Assembly (NCBI RefSeq): GCF_017813395.1
Contig: NZ_JAGIZB010000001.1
Span: 248,001 to 312,000, forward strand
Reading direction: 5' to 3'
DNA from: Pararoseomonas baculiformis
GTDB lineage: Bacteria > Pseudomonadota > Alphaproteobacteria > Acetobacterales > Acetobacteraceae
DNA length: 64,000 nucleotides
Shown: positions 54,096 through 61,492 of the stretch, one piece after another
How the letters are laid out: every line of letters begins with the position of its first letter
Numbering within the stretch: the first letter of the stretch is position 1
The notes under the pieces: generated by a model
Seen by the model: only the letters and a program-made list of their open reading frames with translations
Told to the model about the DNA's origin: nothing
Database searches by the model: none
Position numbers and translations under genes: made by a program

Positions 54096-54715
54096 TGGCG
54101 CTGCGCTTCCTGCCCGATCCCGGGATCATCGGCGCCATCGGCGAGGACCGGGCCACCCGCCTGATCGAGGAACGGACGGAACGGCTGGCCCGCCGCGGCA
54201 CGCCCGGCCCCGCCCTGTCCGATCCGGTGCTGCTGCTGGCCGTGGGCGAGGAGAGCTTCGGCCTGCCCCTGGTGCGCGCGGCCGAGGTGCTGCCCGCCGA
54301 GCCGCCCTGCCCCCTGCCGGGCAGCCCGCCGGAGGTGCTCGGCCTCCGTGCCCGGGCCGGGCGGCTGCACACGGTGCTGGACCTCGCCACGCTGCTGGGT
54401 GTCGCCGCCCAGGGCGAGGCGGGCGGGCATGACGTGCTGCTGCGGCCGCTTCCCGGAATGCCCCCCGCCCGGCGCCTCGCCCTGCGGGTGGGCCGCGTCC
54501 TCTCCGCGGCCTCGCCCCTGCCCCTTCCCCCCGACCGGGCTCCGCCCGTCCTCGCCGGCATCGCCTTCCATGCGGTGCTGCTCGGCCGGGGAACCCTGTT
54601 GGCGGTGATCGACATCGAGGGCCTGCTGCGGCCCTATGCCGCGCCCTCCGTTCCTTCGCCCCATTCCTCCACGCCCCATTCCTCCACGCCCTATTCCTCC
54701 ACTCCGGGAGCCTGA
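54095..54715 (+). CDS. cheW: CheW-type coupling protein (second copy, repeat-tailed)
   Basis: A 206-residue CheW-like protein. The N-terminal 45 residues form a helical extension (AIGEDRATRLIEERTERLARRG); the CheW core follows (VLLLAVGEESFGLPLVRAAEVL, VLGLRARAGRLHTVLDLATLLGV, LALRVGRVLSAAS, LAVIDIEGLL). The C-terminal tail holds three copies of P-(H/Y)-S-S-T encoded by 15-bp tandem repeats. The start shares one base with the cheR stop (TGATG). Two CheWs flanking CheR is the arrangement of WspB-WspC-WspD. Confidence 0.9.
   Translation: MALRFLPDPGIIGAIGEDRATRLIEERTERLARRGTPGPALSDPVLLLAVGEESFGLPLVRAAEVLPAEPPCPLPGSPPEVLGLRARAGRLHTVLDLATLLGVAAQGEAGGHDVLLRPLPGMPPARRLALRVGRVLSAASPLPLPPDRAPPVLAGIAFHAVLLGRGTLLAVIDIEGLLRPYAAPSVPSPHSSTPHSSTPYSSTPGA
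54659..54703 (+). repeat. In-frame 15-bp minisatellite in cheW tail
   Basis: Three tandem 15-bp units: two identical (CCCCATTCCTCCACG) and a third with two changes. Each codes for five residues (PHSST, PHSST, PYSST), so loss or gain of a unit would keep the frame. Confidence 0.85.
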
Positions 54716-54720
54716 TTCGC

Positions 54721-56391
54721 GTGTCCATCACCAACCGCGCCCTGCTGGGCTTCGTGACGCTGACGCTGCTGACCATTGCCCTCGGCCTCTGGAGCCTGGA
54801 CCAGTTCGAGACGGTGCGGAGCGCCAGCCGCACGGTCGCGACGCGCGACGTCTCGGTGGCGCGGCAGCTCGCGGCCGTGCGGACCGGGCAGAGCGAAATG
54901 CGCGACGTGCGGGCACGCATGATGATCACCTATCTCGGCCGCCGCGCCGCGCCGGAGCTGGTGACGGACCCCGTGCCGCTGGCCGAGTGGCAGCGCGCCA
55001 ATGACCGCATGTCCACGCTGATGAGCGAGGTATCCAGCACGGCGCAGACCTTCTCGGCCCAGTCCATCGCCACCGAGCGCCGCGACGCCTGGCAGCGCGT
55101 GGTGGTTTCGCTGAACGACGTGACCAATGCCCTGGCGCGCCACCGCGACCGCGTGGAGACGAAGCTCCGCTTCATGGCCCTGGATGACGTGGCCGCCGTG
55201 CTGAACGCCGAGCCCGGCGTGATGGCCAGCGCCAGGGAACTGGATGCGGCGCTGGACCGCGTGGACGCCGCGATCGAGCGGCTCTCCAACATCGGGCAGG
55301 AACGGGTGGAGGGTATCGCCGACAAGGCGCGCACGCTGATCCTGGTCGGCATGGGGATCGCGGTGCTGCTCGCTGTCCTGGTTTCCCTTCTCGTCCGCCG
55401 CGCCATCGCTCAGCCGCTGGAGACGCTGATGGAGTTCGTGCAGCGGATCGGCCGTGGCGAGCTGGCGGGCACCCCGGCACGCGAGGGGAATGACGAGTTC
55501 GGCCGGCTGGGCGCGACGCTGAACGCCATGGTGGAGGGGCTGCGCGACTTGGCCCGCCAGAGCCGCGACGCGACGCAGCAGCTGGATGCCGCGACCGCCG
55601 AGATCCGCGCCAGCACGCAGGAGCAGGCGGCGAGCGTGGAGGAGCAGCTGGCCGCCGTGCAGGAGACCGCCGCGACGGTGGACGAGATCACCCATTCCGG
55701 CGCCCAGATCGGCAAGCGCGCGCAGGAGGTGATCGCCGCCGCCCAGGCGACGGTCCGCACCAGCGACAACGGGCTGCGCGCGGTGGAGGAGACGGTCCGC
55801 GCGATGGATTCCATCCGCGAGCAGGCGGAACGCGTGGCCGAGAACATCATCGCGCTGAGCGAGAAGACCCAGGCGATCGGCGAGATCACCGCGACGGTGA
55901 ACGACATCTCCGAGCGCAGTCACCTGCTGGCGCTGAACGCGGCGATCGAGGCGGCGGCGGCTGGCGAGGCCGGGCGCAGCTTCTCGGTGGTGGCGGCCGA
56001 GCTGAAGTCCCTCGCGGACCAGGCGAAGGAGGCCACCGCGCAGGTGCGCGCCAATCTGGGCGACATCCAGCGGGGCATCAATTCCTCCGTCATGCTGACG
56101 GAAGAGGCGGTGAAGCGCGCGGTGGCCGGGCGCGAGCGCACGGCGATGAGCCAGGAGACCATCCGCGAGATCACGGCCCGCGTGCAGGAGGCGGTGCAGA
56201 CCTTCCAGCAGATCGTCGCCAGCACGAACCAGCAGCAGCTGGGCATCGAGCAGGTGATGGGCGCGCTGGCCAATATCCGCCAGGCCAGCCAGCAGACCGC
56301 CGCCGGCACGCGGCAGCTGGACCAGGCGGCCGCCAACATGGCCGGGCTGAGCCAGGGCCTGGTGCGTCTGGCGGACCGGTACCGCATCTGA
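54721..56391 (+). CDS. Methyl-accepting chemotaxis protein (transmembrane receptor)
   Basis: A 556-residue receptor. TM1 is at about 8-27 (LLGFVTLTLLTIALGLWSL), a four-helix-bundle-like periplasmic domain covers about 28-200, TM2 is at about 203-223 (LILVGMGIAVLLAVLVSLLV), then HAMP (about 224-277, RAIAQPLETLMEFVQRIGRGEL) and the signalling domain. The hairpin tip (about 400-430) reads LLALNAAIEAAAAGEAGRSF, where the consensus has EAARAGE and GRGF. Glu/Gln pairs for methylation flank it. The start is GTG at 54721. It sits between the second cheW and cheA. Confidence 0.95.
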   Translation: MSITNRALLGFVTLTLLTIALGLWSLDQFETVRSASRTVATRDVSVARQLAAVRTGQSEMRDVRARMMITYLGRRAAPELVTDPVPLAEWQRANDRMSTLMSEVSSTAQTFSAQSIATERRDAWQRVVVSLNDVTNALARHRDRVETKLRFMALDDVAAVLNAEPGVMASARELDAALDRVDAAIERLSNIGQERVEGIADKARTLILVGMGIAVLLAVLVSLLVRRAIAQPLETLMEFVQRIGRGELAGTPAREGNDEFGRLGATLNAMVEGLRDLARQSRDATQQLDAATAEIRASTQEQAASVEEQLAAVQETAATVDEITHSGAQIGKRAQEVIAAAQATVRTSDNGLRAVEETVRAMDSIREQAERVAENIIALSEKTQAIGEITATVNDISERSHLLALNAAIEAAAAGEAGRSFSVVAAELKSLADQAKEATAQVRANLGDIQRGINSSVMLTEEAVKRAVAGRERTAMSQETIREITARVQEAVQTFQQIVASTNQQQLGIEQVMGALANIRQASQQTAAGTRQLDQAAANMAGLSQGLVRLADRYRI

Positions 56392-56407
56392 TCCGGGGGC
56401 GCGACGC

Positions 56408-58636
56408 GTGTCCGATTTCCGCGCGGAGCTGCTGGCCGCCTTCGCCGCCGAGCATCGCGAGCACCTGGCCGCCATCCGGGACGCGCTCGCGGCCGAGGAT
56501 GAGCAGGGCGGCGTCATGCTCGAGCCAGCGGTGCTGCGGGAGGTGTTCCGCCGCGCGCATTCGCTGAAGGGCGCGGCCCGCGCGGTGGACCTGCCTGGGC
56601 TGGAAGCCCTCGCCCACGCGGTGGAGGCACTGCTGGCCGGGGAAATGGATGCGGCGGGCGGCGGGGCGGCCCGGCTTTCGCCGCAACGCCTGGCGCTGCT
56701 GCACCGGGGGCTGGACGCGATCGAGGGCCAGGCCACCGCCATGGCGGCAGGGGAGCCCGCCCCGCCGGTGGACGCGGTGCTGGCCGCGCTTGGCGCCCCC
56801 CCGGCTCCGCCAGGCGCGGCACCGGCGAAGGACATGGCCGCCTCCGCCCCGGCCGACCCTGTGCCGGCATCGCCGCCCACCCAGGCGCCACTCCCTACGG
56901 CTCCCACGGCGCCCGATGGCTATCTGCGCGTGGAGACGGCGCGGATCGAGCGGCTTTCGGCCGCACTCTATGGTGTCAGGGCGCTGATCCAGCGCCAGGA
57001 TTCCACCGCCGCCGGGCTGCGTGGGGTGGAGGCGGAGCTGCGCGCCCTTCGCCGGGGATGGGAGGGGTTGCGCGCCCAGCTTCCCGCCGATGCCGGGCTG
57101 GCACCCCGCCTGCGCGGCTTCGAGGCGGCGCTGGGCGAGGTGTCGCGCCGCGTGGGCGGCCTGTCCCGGCAGACCCGCGCCGACGAGGCCGCGCTGGAGC
57201 GCGCGGCGATGGCGCTGCGCGAGGAGGTGGAGGCCATCGCCCTGGTGCCCGCCAGCAGCGTGCTCGGCCCGCTGGCCGGCGCTGTCAGGGAAATGGCGCG
57301 GGAGGCCGGGCGCGAGGTGACGCTGCGCTTCGAAGGCATGGAGACCCAGGCCGAGCGCCGCGTGCTGCAGGCCCTGAAGGACCCCGTGCTGCATCTCCTC
57401 CGCAACGCGCTGGGCCATGGCGCCCCGCGGGACGGGCGCCGCGCGGAGATCGGGCTGCGCGTCACCGCCACCGAGGGAGGGCTGACGGTCACGGCCTGGG
57501 ACAATGGCCCGGGGCCGGATCTGGATGCGATCGAGGCGACGGCTGTTCGCCAGGGGCTGCTGGCCCCCCGGGCGCCGGGCGCCGTCCCGCCCTCGCCCGA
57601 CCAGCTTCTCGGCCTGGTCTTCGAGCCCGGCTTCTCCACCGCGGCGTCGGTGGATCATCTCTCCGGGCGCGGCATGGGGCTTTCGGTGGTGGCCGAGGCC
57701 GCGATGGCGCTGCATGGGGGCGCCGCCCTGCGCCGGCGCGCCGAAGGCGGGGCGGAGGTGGTGATCGCCCTGCCGCCCTCCACCGGCCGCCGGCCCGTCC
57801 TGCTGGTGGAGGCGGGGGGACAGGTCTTCGGCCTGCCGGGCGGGCACGGGCTGGTCACGGTGGGGCCGATGCTGCGCCTGGATCCGGCGGATCTCTCCAC
57901 CGCCGAGGGGCGGCCCGTGGCAAGGCTGGCGCAGGCCGGGGCGGAGATGGTGGTGCCCGTGATAGGGCTGGCCACCCTGCTCGGCCGGGCCGAGGAACCG
58001 GTGGAGGGGCCGGTTGCCGCCGTGCTGCTCGCGCGCGGGGCAGTCCGGCTCGCGCTCACCGTTTCGGCCCTGCGCGACGCGCGCAGCCTGATCGTGACGG
58101 AGGTGGATTCGCCCGGGCTGGATGCCGCCCTGGTTTCCGGCGCCGCGCTGCTGGAAGGGGATGCGGTGGCGCTGGTTCTGCGCCCCGATGGCATACTGGA
58201 TCGCGGGATGCGCGAATCGCTGCGCCCTGCCCCGGGCGCGGCACGCCCGGTCCCGCCCGAGCGCCGGCAGCGCCATGTCCTGGTGGTGGATGATTCGATC
58301 ACGACGCGCACGCTGGAACGCAGTATCCTGGAAGCCGGCGGATACCGCGTGACCCTTGCCGTGGATGGGGTGGAGGCCCTCAACTCTCTGCGGGAACCGG
58401 GTGCTTCGGTTGACCTGGTGCTCGCGGACGTCGAAATGCCGCGCATGGATGGATTCGGCCTTGTGGAGGCGATCCGGGCCGATCCCGCGCTTTCGGGACT
58501 GCCGGTGATCCTGATGACCTCCCGCGACAGCCCGGGCGACGTGCAGCGGGGCATGGAGCTGGGCGCGAGTGCCTATCTGACGAAGCAGGGTTTCGACCAG
58601 CAGGCGCTGCTGGCCGCGATCGGACAGCTGATCTGA
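56408..58636 (+). CDS. cheA: CheA histidine kinase with fused receiver (CheA-REC)
   Basis: A 742-residue hybrid. Order: Hpt (His51 in RRAHSLKGAARAVDL), Pro/Ala linker (about 130-170), dimerisation helices (about 180-290), HATPase (N box DPVLHLLRNALGHGAP, G1 WDNGPGPDLDA, G2 SGRGMGLSVVAE), CheW-like domain (about 460-600) and C-terminal REC (about 622-742; phospho-acceptor Asp674 in LADVEMPRMDG, Lys in AYLTKQG). Fused CheA-REC proteins (WspE, FrzE, R. centenum CheA3) act in non-flagellar or developmental pathways. The start is GTG at 56408. Confidence 0.96.
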   Translation: MSDFRAELLAAFAAEHREHLAAIRDALAAEDEQGGVMLEPAVLREVFRRAHSLKGAARAVDLPGLEALAHAVEALLAGEMDAAGGGAARLSPQRLALLHRGLDAIEGQATAMAAGEPAPPVDAVLAALGAPPAPPGAAPAKDMAASAPADPVPASPPTQAPLPTAPTAPDGYLRVETARIERLSAALYGVRALIQRQDSTAAGLRGVEAELRALRRGWEGLRAQLPADAGLAPRLRGFEAALGEVSRRVGGLSRQTRADEAALERAAMALREEVEAIALVPASSVLGPLAGAVREMAREAGREVTLRFEGMETQAERRVLQALKDPVLHLLRNALGHGAPRDGRRAEIGLRVTATEGGLTVTAWDNGPGPDLDAIEATAVRQGLLAPRAPGAVPPSPDQLLGLVFEPGFSTAASVDHLSGRGMGLSVVAEAAMALHGGAALRRRAEGGAEVVIALPPSTGRRPVLLVEAGGQVFGLPGGHGLVTVGPMLRLDPADLSTAEGRPVARLAQAGAEMVVPVIGLATLLGRAEEPVEGPVAAVLLARGAVRLALTVSALRDARSLIVTEVDSPGLDAALVSGAALLEGDAVALVLRPDGILDRGMRESLRPAPGAARPVPPERRQRHVLVVDDSITTRTLERSILEAGGYRVTLAVDGVEALNSLREPGASVDLVLADVEMPRMDGFGLVEAIRADPALSGLPVILMTSRDSPGDVQRGMELGASAYLTKQGFDQQALLAAIGQLI

Positions 58637-58646
58637 GCCTGGTCCA

Positions 58647-59702
58647 TTGAACAGCCCCGTCCGCGTGATGATCGTCGAGGACAGCGCCGTGGTGCGGCAG
58701 CTGCTGGCGCATATCGTCTCCCGCGATCCGCGCCTGCAGCTCGCCGCCGCCGTCTCCTCGGCCGAGGAGGCGCTGGCGGAGCTGGAGCGGGTGCGGCCCG
58801 ATGTCATCTCCATGGATATCCGCCTGCCCGGCATGGACGGGCTGGAGGCGACGCGCCGGATCATGGCGGAGCGCCCGACGCCCATCGTCGTCATCGCCGA
58901 CGCGGTGGAGGAACGCGGCTTCCGCATCTCCATGAACGCCCTGCGCGCCGGGGCGCTGACCGTGGTGGAGAAGCCCTTCGGCCCGGCGCGGGAAGGGTGG
59001 GAGCAGGTGGCGGAGTCGATCTGCACCCAGCTCTACATCATGAGCCAGGTGCCGGTGATCCGGCGCCGCGCCTCCGCGGCCCCACCGGCGCCCCCCGCCC
59101 CCCGCCCCATGGCCGGCCGCGCCGTCGGCCGTCCGGCTCTTGTGGGCGTCGCGGCTTCCACGGGCGGGCCGCCGGCCCTGGCCCGGGTGCTGGGCGCACT
59201 CCCGCCCGCTGTCCCGGTCCCGGTGCTGGTGGTGCAGCATATGGGCGCCCCCTTCATGGAAGGCTTCGCCGCCTGGCTGAACGGGCTGGTGGCGCCGCAG
59301 GTGGAGATCGCGAAGGACCGCATGATGCCGCGCCCCGGGCATGTCTATGTGGCCCCCGGCGACCGGCATCTCGGGATCACCGCCGGCGGGCTGATGCAGG
59401 TGAGCGAGGCGCCGCCGGTGGGCGGGCAGCGGCCGGCCGCGGATGTGCTGTTCCAGTCCATGGCGCGGCATCTGGGGCCCCGGGGCATGGGCATCCTGCT
59501 GACGGGGATGGGGGAGGATGGCGCGCGCGGCCTCACCGCCCTGCATGCGGCGGGCGGGCTGACCCTGGCCGAGGATGAGACGAGCGCCGTGGTCTATGGC
59601 ATGCCGGCGGCCGCGGTGCGGATGGGCGGGGTCTCGGCCCTGCTGCCGCTGGATCTGATCGGGCCGAGGCTGCTGAAGGCCCTGGGGACGGAAGCGAGTT
59701 GA
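58647..59702 (+). CDS. cheB: CheB chemoreceptor methylesterase
   Basis: A 351-residue response-regulator methylesterase. REC domain: VRVMIVEDSAVVRQLL, phospho-acceptor Asp57 (SMDIRLPGMDG), LysPF at VVEKPFGP. Catalytic triad: Ser171 (GVAASTGGPPAL), His198 (VVQHMGAPFMEG) and Asp291 (LTGMGEDGARG). It removes receptor methyl groups when phosphorylated, working against the CheR-TPR protein. The start is TTG at 58647, ten bases after the cheA stop; no in-frame ATG precedes the REC domain. Confidence 0.96.
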   Translation: MNSPVRVMIVEDSAVVRQLLAHIVSRDPRLQLAAAVSSAEEALAELERVRPDVISMDIRLPGMDGLEATRRIMAERPTPIVVIADAVEERGFRISMNALRAGALTVVEKPFGPAREGWEQVAESICTQLYIMSQVPVIRRRASAAPPAPPAPRPMAGRAVGRPALVGVAASTGGPPALARVLGALPPAVPVPVLVVQHMGAPFMEGFAAWLNGLVAPQVEIAKDRMMPRPGHVYVAPGDRHLGITAGGLMQVSEAPPVGGQRPAADVLFQSMARHLGPRGMGILLTGMGEDGARGLTALHAAGGLTLAEDETSAVVYGMPAAAVRMGGVSALLPLDLIGPRLLKALGTEAS

Positions 59703-61492
59703 GCACGGAGGCCGAGCTGAACGCCGCCAGGACGGGCTGGCAGGAAGAGGCGACCGGCGGGGCGCCCCGGATCCTGCTGGTCGAGGATTCCGAAACCCAG
59801 GCTCTTCAGCTCCGCCGCATGCTGGAGGCCGAGGGCTTCGCCGTCTCCCGCGCCGCCACGGCCGAGGCCGCGCTGGACGGGCTGAATGGCCCCCTGCCCG
59901 ACCTGGTGATCGCCGATTACCACCTGCCCGGCATGAACGGTGACGAGCTGGTCCGCCGGATCCGCCTGAACGTCCGCGCCAGGGCCCTTCCGGTGCTGAT
60001 GCTGACGGATGCCGGCGGCAGCGCGCCCGGCCAGGACCTGGAGCGGCAGGGGCTGGAAAGCGGTGCCGACGCCTATGCCCCGAAATCCTCCGGACGGGAG
60101 CTGATCCTCCTCCGCCTGCGGGCCCTGCTGCGGCGGAGCGCGGATGACGACGGGGCGATGCCCGATTCACCGGGCACGGGCTTCCGCCGCGCCCGCCTGC
60201 TCCTGGTGGATGACAGCCCGACCCACCGGCTCTGGCTCTCCACCCTGCTGGCCGGGGATGGCGACAGCGTGGAGGCGGTGGGCAGCGCCGGGGCCGAGGC
60301 CGCCGCCGCCCGACCGGCCGCCGAGATGAGCGGAGAATCCTGGGACGGGGTGCTGGTGAACCTGGCGGGGCTGGGGCCGGAAGGGCTGAGCCTGTGCCGC
60401 CGGCTGGATGCCCTTCGCTCCAGCGCCACGGGGGAGCGGGCGGATTTCCGGATCGTTGCACTGGAAGGCAGCCGGGCGAGCCCCACCGCCGCCTTCGAGG
60501 CCGGGGCCGACGACGTGCTGCCGGCCGAGGCCGGGGCGGAAGCCATCAGGCTGCGGGTGCGCGCCCTGGTCCGCCGCAAGCTGCTGCGGGAGGAGAACCG
60601 GCGCATCGAAGGGGCGCTGCGGGAGAAGCTGCGGGAGGTGGAGCGCGCCCGGGCCGAGGCCGCTTCCGCCGAGGCCCGCGCCGCCCTGGCCGGCGCGCTG
60701 GAGCGCGCGAACACCGAGCTGGAATCCACCAACAAGGCCCTGCGGGACACGCAGGGCAAGCTGGTGCAGGCCGCGAAGATGGCCTCTCTGGGCGAGCTCG
60801 TGGCAGGCATCGCGCATGAGATCAACAACCCTCTGGCCTTCATCCTGGCGCATCAGGGCACGGTGATGCGCCTGCTCGGCCAGGTGGCGCCGCGCGTGGC
60901 CACGGACCCGGACGCCACCCGAGCGGTGGCGAAGGCAATGGCGCGCGCCGATTCGATGAGCCTTGGCCTGCGGCGGATCCAGGAGCTCGTGCTGAACCTC
61001 CGCAAGTTCTCCCGGCTGGAGGAGGGCACGGCCCAGGAGGTGGACGTGCCGGAGGCGATCGACACGGTCATCGTGCTGTTGACCCACAAGCTTTCCGACC
61101 GGATCGTGGTGGAGAGGGACCTTTCGGCGCCGCGCGCGCTGCGCTGCTCCCCGGCCCTGCTGAATCAGGTGGTGATGAACATCATCGGCAACGCCGCCGA
61201 CGCGATCCATGGGGAGGGGCGGATCCGCGTCGCCACCCGTGCCGAGGGGGCGGATTACGTGATCGAGGTTTCGGATTCCGGGCCCGGCGTGCCCGAGACG
61301 ATCCGCGCCCGAATTTTCGAGCCGTTCTTCACCACGAAGCCTGTCGGCTCCGGCACCGGCCTTGGCCTCTCCATTGCCTATGCCGTGGTGGAGGCGCATC
61401 ACGGCAGCATCGCGGTGGATGATGCTCGCTGGGAGGATGGCGGCGGTGGCGCCCGCTTCACCATCCGCGTGCCGATGGAGGCCGCGGCGTGA
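59699..61492 (+). CDS. REC-pseudoREC-histidine kinase (CheS3-like)
   Basis: A 597-residue soluble protein. REC1 (about 24-150) is complete: LLVEDSETQ, Asp73 ([12 protein letters not shown]), Thr in LMLTDAG and Lys in [11 protein letters not shown]2 (about 163-295) keeps LLVDDSPT but has Asn221 in place of the phospho-acceptor (VLVNLAGLG) and no Lys, so it is probably a pseudo-receiver. A coiled coil (about 300-360) leads to HisKA (His373 in [15 protein letters not shown]) and HATPase ([29 protein letters not shown]). Layout and gene position match CheS3 of the R. centenum Che3 system. The TTG start overlaps the cheB stop. Confidence 0.92.
   Translation: MSTEAELNAARTGWQEEATGGAPRILLVEDSETQALQLRRMLEAEGFAVSRAATAEAALDGLNGPLPDLVIADYHLPGMNGDELVRRIRLNVRARALPVLMLTDAGGSAPGQDLERQGLESGADAYAPKSSGRELILLRLRALLRRSADDDGAMPDSPGTGFRRARLLLVDDSPTHRLWLSTLLAGDGDSVEAVGSAGAEAAAARPAAEMSGESWDGVLVNLAGLGPEGLSLCRRLDALRSSATGERADFRIVALEGSRASPTAAFEAGADDVLPAEAGAEAIRLRVRALVRRKLLREENRRIEGALREKLREVERARAEAASAEARAALAGALERANTELESTNKALRDTQGKLVQAAKMASLGELVAGIAHEINNPLAFILAHQGTVMRLLGQVAPRVATDPDATRAVAKAMARADSMSLGLRRIQELVLNLRKFSRLEEGTAQEVDVPEAIDTVIVLLTHKLSDRIVVERDLSAPRALRCSPALLNQVVMNIIGNAADAIHGEGRIRVATRAEGADYVIEVSDSGPGVPETIRARIFEPFFTTKPVGSGTGLGLSIAYAVVEAHHGSIAVDDARWEDGGGGARFTIRVPMEAAA

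Noticed and set aside
56171-59026. 951-codon minus-strand frame over mcp and cheA
   Set aside because: Antisense to complete chemosensory genes; no domain seen.
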